Positions 30,824-39,991 of a stretch of 64,000 nt of DNA are shown here, piece by piece. This DNA comes from Mycobacterium paragordonae (GTDB taxonomy: Bacteria; Actinomycetota; Actinomycetes; Mycobacteriales; Mycobacteriaceae): contig NZ_CP025546.1 of NCBI RefSeq assembly GCF_003614435.1, forward strand, positions 6,510,001 to 6,574,000, in the 5' to 3' direction. Each line of letters opens with the position of its first letter. The stretch's first letter is position 1. Made by a program: the position numbers and the translations under genes. Under the pieces are notes generated by a model, which was not told the DNA's origin, did no database searches, and saw only the letters and a list, made by a program, of their open reading frames with translations.

Positions 30824-32758
30824 TCAGGGGTTGCCGTAGAGAACCCCGCCGGGACCGGTGCTGCCGGTCTGCCCGTTGGACCCGGGCACGCCGGTAGGCG
30901 TTCCGGCCCCGCCGGCCGCTCCCGCCCCGCCGGCCCCTCCGTCGCCGACCAATCGCGAAGCGCCGCCCGCGCCCCCGTTACCGCCGTTGCCGCCCGACGC
31001 GCCAGGGTCGGAGGTGGCGCCCGCCGGGTCGGACGAACCGCCCACACCGCCGGCGCCGCCGGCGCCCCCGTTGCCGTACAGCCAGCCGCTGTTGCCGCCA
31101 GTGCCGCCCGCACCCCCGTTGGCGCCGATGCCGGGATTTCCGTCCGGATCGGTGACGGCATCGCCGCCGGCTCCGCCGCGGCCGCCGCTGCCGCCGCTCC
31201 CGACCAGTGCTCCTGCGTCGCCACCGCCACCACCGGCCCCGCCGTCACCAGAACCGATCAAACCACTGTTGCCGCCGTCCCCGCCGTCGCCGCCGGCCGC
31301 GCCGGTGCCGAACAATCCGGCGGTGCCGCCTCGTCCCCCGGCGGCGCCGACGCCGCCTTGCAGGCCGGTCTGGGTAGCTCCGGCGGCGTCGAGATAGCTG
31401 CCGTCGCCACCGGCGCCGCCGTGCCCGCCTACTCCGGCCGCACCGGACAGCCACCCGCCATTGCCGCCGCTGCCGCCGACTCCGCCGTCACCGCCTTGGC
31501 CGTTGGGAAGGTTGGTGGCGCCGAGTCTGAAAGCGCCTGCCGCGCCGCCCGATCCGCCGGACGCCCCCGCGCCGCCGCTGCCGAACAGGCCGGCACCGCC
31601 GCCACTTCCGCCGGCACCACCAGCGCCACCGTAGATGCCTACGACGTTGCCAAACTGGTCGACAGTGCCGCCACCGGCACCCACACCGCCCAGGCCGCCA
31701 CCGCCGCCGTCGCCCACGATCCAGCCGCCGTGGCCGCCATTGCCGCCGGCGCCTCCGGCACCGGCGCTCAAACCGCCGGCCGCTCCCCCGTTCCCGCCGG
31801 AGGCACCGACGCCGCCATTACCGAACAACCCGGCCGCCCCGCCGGAGCCGCCCGCGCCTCCCGCGCCGCCGCGAAGGCCCTGGTCCTCTGCGTTGCCGTC
31901 GCCGCCCAACCCGCCTTGACCGCCGGCCCCGCCGTTGCCGGACAGCAGCCCGCCGGCCCCGCCTTGGCCCCCGCTACCACCGGCCCCGCCGCTGATGCCC
32001 TGGTTGCCGAAATCGGGCGACGCCCCGCCGGCGACGCCCCCGGCACCGCCGGCACCACCCGCACCCCCGGCGCCCCAGAGTCCCGCGGCACCGCCGGCTC
32101 CACCACTGCCGCCGTTGGCCCCGCTGGACCCCGCGGCGGTCAACAATGCAGTCCCGCCCGCGCCACCGTCTCCGCCGTTGCCGTACAGCCAACCGCCGGC
32201 ACCTCCGGCACCGCCGGCCGCGCCCAACCCGCCGGCGCCGCCCCTGCCGCCATTTCCGAGGAGTCCGGCTGCACCACCTGCGCCGCCGGCCGCTCCGGCC
32301 GTGGTCTGTGAAAAGCCGCTGCCGCCATTGCCGAACAGCAGCCCGCCGGCCCCACCGTTGGGATTGGCGGCGGTGCCACTGGCGCCGTCGCCGATCAGGG
32401 GGCGACCGAGCAGCGCCTGGGTCGGGGCATTGATGACGCCGAGGATGTCCTGTTGGACGGTCTGTAGAGCCACGTTGGTGGCTTCGGCGGAGGCATAAGT
32501 TCCGGCCGCTCCGCTCAGCGCTTGCACGAACTGCTCGTGAAACAGCGCGACCTGATTGCTGAGCGCCTGATAGCGCTGTGCGTGACCAGTGAACAGCCCG
32601 GCGATGGCCGCCGACACCTCATCGGCGCCCGCGGCCAACACACTGGTGGTCGGCGCGGCCGCCACAAAGTTGGCCACGCTCAGCGTCGAACCCATCTTCA
32701 CCAGATCGGACGCCGCAGCCGCGAGCATGTCGGGAGCCGCCACCAGATACGACACCAT
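30824..32758 (-). CDS. PE_PGRS family protein
   Basis: A 644-residue protein. Residues 1-about 93 form a PE domain with [19 protein letters not shown] and the type VII secretion motif YASAE near its end. A linker follows containing [12 protein letters not shown]. The rest is glycine-rich PGRS sequence of GGAGG / NGGAGG repeats interrupted by short unique segments such as [13 protein letters not shown]. Export through ESX-5 and surface location are expected from the family. It ends in GVLYGNP. It lies 123 bp downstream of a second PE_PGRS gene in the same direction. Confidence 0.95.
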   Translation of the reverse strand: MVSYLVAAPDMLAAAASDLVKMGSTLSVANFVAAAPTTSVLAAGADEVSAAIAGLFTGHAQRYQALSNQVALFHEQFVQALSGAAGTYASAEATNVALQTVQQDILGVINAPTQALLGRPLIGDGASGTAANPNGGAGGLLFGNGGSGFSQTTAGAAGGAGGAAGLLGNGGRGGAGGLGAAGGAGGAGGWLYGNGGDGGAGGTALLTAAGSSGANGGSGGAGGAAGLWGAGGAGGAGGAGGVAGGASPDFGNQGISGGAGGSGGQGGAGGLLSGNGGAGGQGGLGGDGNAEDQGLRGGAGGAGGSGGAAGLFGNGGVGASGGNGGAAGGLSAGAGGAGGNGGHGGWIVGDGGGGGLGGVGAGGGTVDQFGNVVGIYGGAGGAGGSGGGAGLFGSGGAGASGGSGGAAGAFRLGATNLPNGQGGDGGVGGSGGNGGWLSGAAGVGGHGGAGGDGSYLDAAGATQTGLQGGVGAAGGRGGTAGLFGTGAAGGDGGDGGNSGLIGSGDGGAGGGGGDAGALVGSGGSGGRGGAGGDAVTDPDGNPGIGANGGAGGTGGNSGWLYGNGGAGGAGGVGGSSDPAGATSDPGASGGNGGNGGAGGASRLVGDGGAGGAGAAGGAGTPTGVPGSNGQTGSTGPGGVLYGNP

Positions 32759-32881
32759 TACCTCCGTGTTCCCACGATTTGAATTCAGATCTTGATCGGA
32801 GGTTTGACGCTAACGTCAACAACATTGGTGCGCTGGTGTATTGACGGAATCAACAAGAATTCAAATGCGGCCGGCGCCCTG

Positions 32882-34231
32882 TCAGCCCAGACCGGCTACG
32901 CCGGGCAGTCCGTTAGCGCCGGGCTGCAGCTTGCCGATGCCGCCGACGCCGGCCGGACCACCGGGCCCGGCGGATCCCCACTGCCGGGCAGGAGCGCCGT
33001 CACCACCGTTGCCGCCGGTGCCCCCTTGCGCACCGATCAGCGTGCTGTTGGCAGCGTTGGTGTAGATCGCGGCACCACCGGCGCCACCCTGGCCGCCGCC
33101 ACCCGGGGCTGCCGATAGCCAGCCGCCGGCACCACCAATGCCACCGTCGCCACCCGGGCCACCAACCCCGCCTGAGGCGCTGAAGTCAAAGGTCGCGCCG
33201 GGGCCGTTGAAAACGGTGGAACCGGGCGGGAGCCCGGGAACCCCGGGTGAACCGCCGGAGCCGCCCATGCCACCCACGCCGCCCGCACCGAACAAGCCGG
33301 CAGCGCCGCCGACCCCGCCGTTGCCGCCACCGCCGCCAGCCGCATTGGCGACCATGATGCTGCTGCCGTTGTCGAGGAATCCGTTGCCGCCGCTGCCTCC
33401 GTGCCCCCCAGCGCCGGCATTGCCGACCAGTAACCCACCGCGGCCTCCCGCACCACCCTCACCGCCGAGGCCGGCTACCGGACTGCCCGCGACGTTGACG
33501 CCGGTGCTTCCGCCGACTCCGCCCAGGCCGCCTGCGCCTCCTGAGCCGAACAGCCCCGCAGCACCGCCGGCCCCGCCGGCGCCCCCGCTACCGGCGAGCG
33601 CAGTCGTCGTCGCCAGCGAACCCGCTCCGCCCTGCCCACCAACGCCGCCGTTGCCGTACAACCAGCCACCGCTACCCCCCGCGCCGCCGGCAGCACCCGT
33701 TCCGCCGGTGCCACCGGCGCCGCCGTTGCCGAGCAGGCCCGCCGCACCCCCGGCGCCACCGACCGCGCCTGCCGTGGTTTGCGAATACCCTTTGCCGCCA
33801 TTGCCATACAGCAGTCCGCCGGCGCCGCCGTTAGCATTGGCGGCCGTTCCGTCGGCGCCATCGCCGATCAGCGGCCGACCCAGCAGAGCTTGCGTCGGTG
33901 CATTAATTGCGCCGAGGACGTCGCGCTGCAGGGTCTGCACGGCGGACGCTTCTGCGCCTGCGTAGCTTCCAGCTGCTCCCGCCAAAGTCTGGACGAACTG
34001 TTCGTGGAACGCCGCGAACTGGCTGCTGAATGCCTGGTACTGCTGTGCGTGGCCGCTGAACAACGAAGCGACTGCCGCCGACACCTGGTCGGCCGCGGAC
34101 GCCGCGACCGCCGTGGTGTTGGCCGCGGCCAGCGCGTTGGCCGAATTTAGGGTCGAACCGACGCCGGCGATGTCTTTCGCTGCCGCCGCCAGCATCTCCG
34201 GAACTGCCAAAAGATCCGACAACGCGCGCAC
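32882..34231 (-). CDS. PE_PGRS family protein
   Basis: A 449-residue protein starting at a GTG at 34231. The PE domain is [20 protein letters not shown] and onward, with the secretion motif YAGAE. The first residues (RALSD) differ from the usual MSFV. The linker holds [19 protein letters not shown], followed by PGRS repeats with longer unique inserts (SGVGG-free stretches such as [16 protein letters not shown]). It is followed at 123 bp by another PE_PGRS, so the pair may be a tandem duplication. Host-facing or envelope role is inferred from the family. Confidence 0.93.
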   Translation of the reverse strand: MRALSDLLAVPEMLAAAAKDIAGVGSTLNSANALAAANTTAVAASAADQVSAAVASLFSGHAQQYQAFSSQFAAFHEQFVQTLAGAAGSYAGAEASAVQTLQRDVLGAINAPTQALLGRPLIGDGADGTAANANGGAGGLLYGNGGKGYSQTTAGAVGGAGGAAGLLGNGGAGGTGGTGAAGGAGGSGGWLYGNGGVGGQGGAGSLATTTALAGSGGAGGAGGAAGLFGSGGAGGLGGVGGSTGVNVAGSPVAGLGGEGGAGGRGGLLVGNAGAGGHGGSGGNGFLDNGSSIMVANAAGGGGGNGGVGGAAGLFGAGGVGGMGGSGGSPGVPGLPPGSTVFNGPGATFDFSASGGVGGPGGDGGIGGAGGWLSAAPGGGGQGGAGGAAIYTNAANSTLIGAQGGTGGNGGDGAPARQWGSAGPGGPAGVGGIGKLQPGANGLPGVAGLG

Positions 34232-34337
34232 CCCCTATGACCAGGTTTCTTCATTGATCGAGAATTTTGACGCGCGCGTTACGGAGCCCTCGCGGGATAT
34301 CCCGGGCAATCGCCTATGCCGGCGGCCCGGCGGCCGA

Positions 34338-35276
34338 TTACGGCCGGTGCGCGGACACGAACAGGGTCGGCGGCATAGCGACCTCGGCGCCGTCGGCGAC
34401 GCTGCGACCGTAGCGGGCCATCAATCCGGGGAAGTCCACCGCCGAGGCCTCCCAGCCGCGATCGCGCAACCACTCGGGCAGCGCGGTGCGTTCCTCGGCG
34501 TACCAGAGATCTTCCACCGCGGGCATGTCGGCGGCGGTGACCTGGGCGGCCACCGCACGCATGCGCTGCATCTCTTCCCGCTGACGCTGCACCAGATCCG
34601 GGTCGATGAATCCCTCCCCGGGGACGTTGGAGGCCAGCCGGCTCCCCGGTGCGCTGAGCGCATCGATTCGCTCGAACAGCAGGTCCTGGGCCTGGGCGGG
34701 CAGGTAGCGCACCAACCCCTCGGCGGACCACGCCGACGGCCGGCCGGGGTCGAATCCCGCGTCCTGCAATGCTTTCGGCCAGTCCTGCCGCAGGTCGATC
34801 GGGACGTTGACCAGTCGCGCCGTCGGCGTGGCGCCGTGCCGCTCCAGGGTGGCCGTCTTGAATTCCAGCACCTTGGGCTGGTCCAGCTCGTAGACCACGG
34901 TGCCGTCGGGCCACGGCAGCCGCCAGGCCCGGGCGTCGAGTCCGGCGGCCAGGATCACGACCTGCCGAACACCGGAGTCGGCGGCCTCGAGAAAGTACTC
35001 GTCGAAGAAGGCCGTCCTGGTGGCCATGAAGTCGACCAGCATCTGCGCTCGCGCCTGCACCTGCGGGTCGATTTCGGATGCCTGGGCCAGCAACGTGGGG
35101 TCGGCGTAGAGGCTCCACATCCCGTCGCCGACGGCATCCAGGAACACCCGCGCGAACGGGTCCCGGATCAACGGGTTCGCGCTCTCGGTTTCGGCGGCTC
35201 GGGCGGCGGCCACGCCGAGCGCGGTCGATCCCACACTCTGGGTGATCTCCCACGAATCGTTGTCAGTGCGCGGCAT
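34338..35276 (-). CDS. SAM-dependent methyltransferase, leucine-carboxyl-methyltransferase-like
   Basis: A 312-residue protein of the mycobacterial TIGR00027 type. It has [20 protein letters not shown] at the start, the SAM-binding [18 protein letters not shown], and [13 protein letters not shown]. The family, related to Rv3767c, is widespread in mycobacteria and thought to methylate polyketides or lipids; substrate not known. The ATG at 35276 gives a normal family length. It is divergent from the SnoaL-like gene, with a 13-bp palindrome in the shared promoter region. Confidence 0.9.
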   Translation of the reverse strand: MPRTDNDSWEITQSVGSTALGVAAARAAETESANPLIRDPFARVFLDAVGDGMWSLYADPTLLAQASEIDPQVQARAQMLVDFMATRTAFFDEYFLEAADSGVRQVVILAAGLDARAWRLPWPDGTVVYELDQPKVLEFKTATLERHGATPTARLVNVPIDLRQDWPKALQDAGFDPGRPSAWSAEGLVRYLPAQAQDLLFERIDALSAPGSRLASNVPGEGFIDPDLVQRQREEMQRMRAVAAQVTAADMPAVEDLWYAEERTALPEWLRDRGWEASAVDFPGLMARYGRSVADGAEVAMPPTLFVSAHRP

Positions 35277-35301
35277 GCCGTTCCCCTCGCCAGAAGTAGT
35301 G

Positions 35302-35314
35302 AGTTTCGCAAACT
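35302..35314. promoter_or_regulatory. Palindrome in divergent promoter region
   Basis: AGTTT-CGC-AAACT is a perfect 5-bp inverted repeat with a 3-bp centre, 26 bases upstream of the methyltransferase start and 78 bases before the SnoaL-like gene. It could be a regulator site; no local regulator gene is seen. Confidence 0.35.
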
Positions 35315-35391
35315 ATTCTTCCCGCCGCGGACGCCGCGCGCCGCTCCCCTACCCTTTTTCCCAGAGGGTCTACAGGTTGCAAGGGAGCACC

Positions 35392-35739
35392 ATGACACGT
35401 ACGCCGCAGGAAGTCTTCGCCCATCACGGGAAGGCACTCGTCACGGGTGACCTCGACGAGATCGTCGCTGACTACGCCGACGACTCGGTGGTGATCACGT
35501 CGGCCGGCGTCGCGCGGGGTCGTGACGAGATCCGCCAGGTGTTCGTGAAACTGCTCGACGATCTTCCGGACGCGCAGTGGGATCTGAAGACCCAGATCTT
35601 CGGCGGAGATGTGCTCTTCCTCGAGTGGGCGGCGGTGGCCGCGGACCACCGGGCCGACGACGGCGTCGATACTTTCGTGTTCCGCGACGGCATGATCTGG
35701 GCACAGACCGTGCGCTACACCCTGCGCGCCACCGCATGA
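35392..35739 (+). CDS. SnoaL/NTF2-fold protein
   Basis: A 115-residue protein starting at the ATG at 35392 behind AAGGGAGCACC. The pattern TPQEVFAHHGKALVTGDLDE, DYADDSVVITSAGVARGRDE and a Trp/Asp-rich strand set is typical of SnoaL-like polyketide-cyclase or ketosteroid-isomerase folds. The stop overlaps the start of the APH-type kinase (ATGA), so the two are translationally coupled. It may be an accessory protein of that kinase or an isomerase. No assignment beyond fold is possible. Confidence 0.8.
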   Translation: MTRTPQEVFAHHGKALVTGDLDEIVADYADDSVVITSAGVARGRDEIRQVFVKLLDDLPDAQWDLKTQIFGGDVLFLEWAAVAADHRADDGVDTFVFRDGMIWAQTVRYTLRATA

Positions 35740-36764
35740 GCGGGGTCGATCTGGACGCCGTCGCGCGGTGGATGTCCGAGCAAGGACTGGGCGAGGGCCC
35801 GCTGCAGGACGTGTCCGCGGTGACCGGCGGGACGCAAAACGTCATGCTGCGCTTCACCCGTTCCGGCCGGCCCTACGTGTTGCGACGCGGCCCGCGGCAC
35901 CTGCGCTCCCGCAGCAACAGCGTGATCCTGCGGGAGACGAAGGTGCTGGCCGCGTTGGCCGGCTCCGACGTCCCGCATCCACGGTTGATCGCCACGTGCG
36001 ACGACACCGGCGTGCTGGGTGACGCCGTCTTCTACCTGATGGAGCCGATCGACGGGTTCAATGCCGGCGAAGGACTGCCGGAACTGCATGCCGGCAATCC
36101 GGAGGTGCGGCACGGCATGGGGCTGTCGATGGCCGACGCGCTGGCCAAACTCGGCGCCGTCAACCACGTCGAGGTCGGGCTGGCGGACTTCGGCAAGCCG
36201 GACGGCTTTCTGGAACGTCAGGTGCCACGCTGGCTTTCGGAGCTGGAGTCCTACCAGGAGTACGAAGGCTACCCCGGTCCCGACATCCCCGGCATCGCGG
36301 AGGTGTCCGGCTGGCTGGAGAGTCACCGGCCGGCGCAGTGGACGCCCGGCATCATGCACGGCGACTACCACGCGGCCAATGTGATGTTCTCGCGCACCGG
36401 GCCCGACGTGGTGGCGATCGTCGACTGGGAGATGTGCACCATCGGCGACCCGCTGCTGGACCTCGGCTGGTTGCTGGCGACCTGGCGCCAGGACGACGGA
36501 TCGAGCGTGTTCAGCCACGCCCTGGGCGGCACCGACGGCCTGGCCAGCACCGACGAACTGCTGAAGCGCTATGCCGCCAACACCACGCGCGATCTGTCGC
36601 ACATCACCTGGTACACCGTGCTGGCCTGCTTCAAGCTCGGCATCGTCATCGAAGGGACGCTGGCCCGGGCCTGTGCGGGCAAGGCCGAGAAGGCGGTCGG
36701 CGATCAGCTGCACGCGGCAACGGTGCACCTGTTCGAGCGGGCGTTGACGATGATCCAGACTTAG
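35736..36764 (+). CDS. APH-type phosphotransferase
   Basis: A 342-residue kinase-fold protein. It has N-lobe VSAVTGGTQNVMLRFTRSGR, catalytic loop IMHGDYHAANVMFSRTGP and metal segment IVDWEMCTIGDPLLDLGWLL. It is close in layout to the kinase at 19406, with the same HGDY-AN-MF and DWEM-IGDPLLDL forms. The start overlaps the upstream SnoaL-like gene by four bases. As for the other two kinases, an acyl-CoA or hydroxy-acid substrate is more likely than an antibiotic; this rests on family knowledge. No dehydrogenase gene is adjacent here. Confidence 0.87.
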   Translation: MSGVDLDAVARWMSEQGLGEGPLQDVSAVTGGTQNVMLRFTRSGRPYVLRRGPRHLRSRSNSVILRETKVLAALAGSDVPHPRLIATCDDTGVLGDAVFYLMEPIDGFNAGEGLPELHAGNPEVRHGMGLSMADALAKLGAVNHVEVGLADFGKPDGFLERQVPRWLSELESYQEYEGYPGPDIPGIAEVSGWLESHRPAQWTPGIMHGDYHAANVMFSRTGPDVVAIVDWEMCTIGDPLLDLGWLLATWRQDDGSSVFSHALGGTDGLASTDELLKRYAANTTRDLSHITWYTVLACFKLGIVIEGTLARACAGKAEKAVGDQLHAATVHLFERALTMIQT

Positions 36765-36811
36765 GCGCCGGGATACAGCATTGATGCTGCCCGAGGTGCG
36801 ACGCTTGGGCG

Positions 36812-37129
36812 ATGAACGCAAGAAAGATCGTATTGCCGCTCGCGGTGGCCGCCCTGCTGGCCGGACTGTTCATCGGATTCGGCGGATTCATCCAGCGAGA
36901 TTCAGTGCGCGGAGGCACCTCTTTGTGGTGCGGAAATCTACTTGCCCCCGAGAATCGTTACGAAGGCGATTACAACGCGGTTGTGCCGGCGGCAACCCAG
37001 GCCCTGCTCGACGGAGATTGCGAAATCGTTCGCGCTACCAAGAATTCCTGGGCCATTACCCTGATCGCGGTCGGTGCTGCGCTTTTGGTCAGTTCACGGC
37101 TGCTTGCCAGCACCACTGAAAAGTCTTAG
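36812..37129 (+). CDS. Small membrane protein with two helices
   Basis: A 105-residue protein. An N-terminal transmembrane helix (KIVLPLAVAALLAGLFIGFG) is followed by an outer loop with two Cys (SLWCGNLLAPEN, GDCEIVRATK) that could form a disulfide. A second helix (AITLIAVGAALLVSSRLL) and a short tail end the chain. I do not recognise a family. It sits directly upstream of the convergent tRNA-Arg gene. The ATG at 36812 is the only sensible start, with no strong ribosome-binding site. Confidence 0.68.
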   Translation: MNARKIVLPLAVAALLAGLFIGFGGFIQRDSVRGGTSLWCGNLLAPENRYEGDYNAVVPAATQALLDGDCEIVRATKNSWAITLIAVGAALLVSSRLLASTTEKS

Positions 37130-37133
37130 CGAG

Positions 37134-37206
37134 CGCGCCCGAAGGGATTCGAACCCCTAACCTTCTGATCCGTAGTCAGATGCTCTATCCGTTGAGCTAC
37201 GGGCGC
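37134..37206 (-). tRNA. tRNA-Arg (anticodon ACG)
   Basis: The minus strand gives GCGCCCG/CGGGCGC acceptor arms, D-loop AGCTCAACGGATAGAGC, anticodon loop with ACG between TCTGA and TCAGA, and T-arm GGGGTTCGAATCCC. It is 73 bases including the discriminator. A34 is the substrate of TadA, encoded at 11099-11560. Confidence 0.95.
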
Positions 37207-37241
37207 CGGTGTTCAGTTGTGGTCGAGCAGGTGTTGCGTGG

Positions 37242-37330
37242 CGGAGGCGAGAGGATTTGAACCTCCGGTTCCCTTTGAGGGGAACAACTCATTAGCAGTG
37301 AGCCCCATTCGGCCGCTCTGGCACGCCTCC
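37242..37330 (-). tRNA. tRNA-Ser (anticodon GCT)
   Basis: The minus strand gives GGAGGCG/CGCCTCC acceptor arms, an anticodon loop TGCTAAT closed by CTCAC/GTTG-type pairing, and a long variable arm (GTTCCCCTCAAAGGGAAC). The T-loop is GGTTCAAATCC. It is 89 bases including the discriminator, 35 bases from tRNA-Arg. Confidence 0.94.
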
Positions 37331-37412
37331 ATGGCCTTCCAAAGGGTACCCGACCCCGGATACCGAAGCCGCCGGAGGCATAGCGTACACAGCCGCGACA
37401 TATGCTGTCGAA

Positions 37413-38465
37413 GTGACCGCCCGCCTGCGGCCCGCGCTGGCCGGGCTGCCCGTTTACGTTCCCGGCAAGACCGTGCCCGGTGCCATCAAACTGGCCAGCA
37501 ACGAGACCGTGTTCGGGCCGCTGCCCAGCGTGCGGGCGGCGATCCAGAACGCGACCGACCTGATCAACCGCTACCCCGACAACGGCTGCGTGCAGCTGAA
37601 AGCCGCTCTGGCCGAACATCTCGGCGGCGACTTCACGCCCGGCCACGTCGCCGTCGGCTGCGGTTCGGTGAGCCTGTGTCAGCAACTCGTGCAGATCACC
37701 GCGTCGGCGGGAGACGAGGTGGTGTTCGGCTGGCGCAGCTTCGAGCTGTACCCGCCGCAGGTGCAGGTCGCCGGCGCCACCCCGGTCCAGATACCGCTGC
37801 GCGACCACACCTTCGACCTCGATGCGATGCTGGCCGCGGTCACCGACCGGACCCGGCTGATCTTCGTCTGCAACCCCAACAACCCGACCTCGACGGTGGT
37901 TGCGCCCGACGCGCTGACCCGCTTCGTGGAAGCGGTCCCACCGGACATCCTGATCGTCATCGACGAGGCCTACGTCGAGTACATCCGTGACGGCATGGCA
38001 CCCGACAGCCTGGGACTGGTCGGTTCGCACGACAACGTCGTGGTGCTTCGGACTTTCTCCAAGGCGTACGGTCTGGCGGGCCTGCGGATCGGCTACGCCG
38101 TCGGTCACCCGGACGTGATCACCGCCCTGGACAAGGTCTACGTCCCGTTCACCGCGACCAGCGTCTCGCAGGCTGCCGCCATCGCGTCACTGCAGGCCGC
38201 CGACGAACTGCTCGAACGCACCGGCGCGGTGGTCGCCGAACGCGCACGGGTCAGCGCGGCGCTGCGCGACGCCGGCTTCGAGCTGCCGGCGTCCCAGGCC
38301 AACTTCGTCTGGCTGCCGTTGGGCGACCGCACCGCGGACTTCGTGCAGCGGGCCGCCGACGCGCTGATCGTCGTGCGCCAGTACGGCTCCGACGGCGTCC
38401 GCGTCACGATCGGCGCGCCGCAGGAGAACGACGCGCTGCTCCGGTTCGCCCGCGGCTGGATCTGA
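37413..38465 (+). CDS. hisC2: Aromatic / histidinol-phosphate aminotransferase (HisC2-like)
   Basis: A 350-residue PLP enzyme. The Schiff-base Lys is K217 in RTFSKAYGLAGLR. It also has NPNNPTS, the cofactor Asp in IDEAYVEYI, and a C-terminal Arg pair in VRVTIGAPQEND. M. tuberculosis Rv3772 is annotated HisC2 and has been reported as an aromatic aminotransferase. It could finish tyrosine or phenylalanine synthesis from TyrA/PheA products. The GTG at 37413 gives close to the 353 residues I recall. It is followed by a paired hairpin repeat that probably ends transcription. Confidence 0.9.
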   Translation: MTARLRPALAGLPVYVPGKTVPGAIKLASNETVFGPLPSVRAAIQNATDLINRYPDNGCVQLKAALAEHLGGDFTPGHVAVGCGSVSLCQQLVQITASAGDEVVFGWRSFELYPPQVQVAGATPVQIPLRDHTFDLDAMLAAVTDRTRLIFVCNPNNPTSTVVAPDALTRFVEAVPPDILIVIDEAYVEYIRDGMAPDSLGLVGSHDNVVVLRTFSKAYGLAGLRIGYAVGHPDVITALDKVYVPFTATSVSQAAAIASLQAADELLERTGAVVAERARVSAALRDAGFELPASQANFVWLPLGDRTADFVQRAADALIVVRQYGSDGVRVTIGAPQENDALLRFARGWI

Positions 38466-38490
38466 GGCCTCCGCCCCTCTTGCCGCAGCG

Positions 38491-38550
38491 AGTGTGAAGC
38501 TGGCCGCACACTCGGCGCCGAGCGTGAAGCTGGCCGCACACTCGGCGCGA
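38491..38550. repeat. Tandem pair of a 30-bp GC-rich element (copy A)
   Basis: Two units, 28 of 30 bases identical, each containing GTGAAGCTGGCCGCACACTC. Each forms a hairpin (CGAG[T/C]GTG ... CACACTCG). The pair is bracketed by 8-bp inverted arms GCCCCTCT (38473-38480) and AGAGGGGC (38550-38557). It lies between convergent hisC2 and the TIGR03086 gene, so it may be a bidirectional terminator. A related pair is inside aftA. Confidence 0.8.
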
Positions 38551-38561
38551 GAGGGGCCGCG

Positions 38562-39143
38562 CTAGGCGGGATTGCGGCCGGTGAACGCGATCAACCGGGT
38601 CAGCGGGTCAGCGTCGTCGGGCACGTCGACCGGATCGTCGAATCCGGCGGCGCCGCGTTGGGCGGGCCGGATCACGTTGTGCGCCAACCCGAGCACGTAT
38701 TCGGACAGGGACTCCGGAGCCTCGACGTCACGCCCGACGGCGCGGGCGTAATCCCAGGCGTGCACCAGGAACTCGAGAGAGAAGACGGCAACGGCAACCC
38801 GCGCGGGCATCGACCCACCCCCGAACGCGACCTCTCCGTCCAGGCCGTGCTTGTGCCAGGCGTCCAGTGCCGGCCGGGCGACGCTGATCACCAGCTGTTC
38901 CACCGAGTCGGTGTCCGGCGGCACGTCGACCTTGGCGCCGACCATGCCGCCCAGGCTGGTGATCGAATTGACCAGATGGCCGGTCAGGTCCTTGACGTTG
39001 TACTCCGAGCACGGAGTCTGCTTGGACTTGTCGGAGCCGGCCACGGTGTGCAGCACCTGCTGCAGCACCCCGAGGCTCAACTCAGCACTGCGCAGCTCGT
39101 CGGTGGGCGGAGATTCGGGGCCAGGTACCAGGTCGTCGGGCAT
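38562..39143 (-). CDS. DinB/mycothiol-type TIGR03086 family protein (Rv3773c-like)
   Basis: A 193-residue helical-bundle protein starting at the ATG at 39143. The candidate metal ligands are the His in VKDLTGHLVNSI and the later His in FLVHAWDYARAVG, as in the DinB/maleylpyruvate-isomerase N-terminal fold. Some relatives use mycothiol as a cofactor. The length fits the 194 residues I recall for Rv3773c. Specific activity is not known. It is divergent from echA21, 23 bases apart. Confidence 0.82.
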   Translation of the reverse strand: MPDDLVPGPESPPTDELRSAELSLGVLQQVLHTVAGSDKSKQTPCSEYNVKDLTGHLVNSITSLGGMVGAKVDVPPDTDSVEQLVISVARPALDAWHKHGLDGEVAFGGGSMPARVAVAVFSLEFLVHAWDYARAVGRDVEAPESLSEYVLGLAHNVIRPAQRGAAGFDDPVDVPDDADPLTRLIAFTGRNPA

Positions 39144-39166
39144 ACCAGCCACGCTACGGTCTCGAT

Positions 39167-39991
39167 ATGGGCGAAACATACGAATCCGTCACCGTCGAGA
39201 TCAAGGACCAGGTAGCGCAGGTGACGTTGATCGGTCCGGGCAAGGGCAACGCGATGGGGCCCGCCTTCTGGTCGGAGATGCCGGACGTGTTCGCGACGCT
39301 GGACGCCGATCCCGACGTGCGCGCCATCGTCATCACCGGGTTGGGCCGGAATTTCAGCTATGGCCTGGACGTGCCGGCCATGGGCGGGTCGTTCACCCCG
39401 CTGCTGTCCGGTGAGGCCCTGGCCGGCCCACGCGCGGTCTTTCACCGCGAGGTCAAGCGCATGCAGGGCGCTATCACCGCCATCGCCGACTGCCGGACCC
39501 CGACGATCGCCTCGGTGCACGGCTGGTGCATCGGCGGCGGGGTCGACCTCATCTCGGCGGTCGACATCCGCTACGCCAGTGCCGACGCCAAGTTCTCGGT
39601 TCGTGAGGTCAAGCTGGCCATCGTCGCCGACGTGGGCAGCCTCGCCCGCCTGCCGCTGATCCTCAATGACGGGCACCTGCGCGAACTCGCGCTGACCGGC
39701 AAAGACATCGACGCCGCCCGCGCCGAGAAGATAGGCCTGGTCAACGACGTCTACGACGACGCCGAGGCCACGCTCGCGGCGGCCCACGCCACCGCCGCGG
39801 AGATCGCCGCCAACCCTCCGCTGACCGTGCACGGCATTAAGGACGTGCTCGACCAGCAACGCATCTCGGCGGTGTCGGAGAGCCTGCGCTATGTCGCGGC
39901 CTGGAACGCGGCCTTCCTGCCGTCGAAGGATCTGACCGAGGGCATCTCGGCGACGTTCGCGAAGCGCCCGCCGCAATTCACCGGCGAGTAG
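39167..39991 (+). CDS. echA21: Enoyl-CoA hydratase/isomerase family protein EchA21
   Basis: A 274-residue crotonase-fold protein. The oxyanion-hole strands are present (YGLDVPAMGGSF region and HGWCIGGGVDLISAVD). In place of the usual paired catalytic Glu residues it has Asp in VDLISAVDIRYASADAKFSV, the delta3,5-delta2,4-dienoyl-CoA isomerase-like arrangement. The protein would act on acyl-CoA during fatty-acid degradation. Length and position match M. tuberculosis Rv3774. The last 14 bases overlap the convergent membrane-protein gene. Confidence 0.88.
   Translation: MGETYESVTVEIKDQVAQVTLIGPGKGNAMGPAFWSEMPDVFATLDADPDVRAIVITGLGRNFSYGLDVPAMGGSFTPLLSGEALAGPRAVFHREVKRMQGAITAIADCRTPTIASVHGWCIGGGVDLISAVDIRYASADAKFSVREVKLAIVADVGSLARLPLILNDGHLRELALTGKDIDAARAEKIGLVNDVYDDAEATLAAAHATAAEIAANPPLTVHGIKDVLDQQRISAVSESLRYVAAWNAAFLPSKDLTEGISATFAKRPPQFTGE

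Noticed and set aside
30858..32498. Long plus-strand reading frames opposite the PE_PGRS genes (Pro/Ala-rich)
   Set aside because: They are antisense shadows of GC-rich glycine repeats with no ribosome-binding site or plausible domain.
37134..37330. tRNA pair as an integration site for a mobile element
   Set aside because: Neither tRNA 3' end is duplicated in the window and no integrase gene is nearby; flanking genes follow the expected mycobacterial order.
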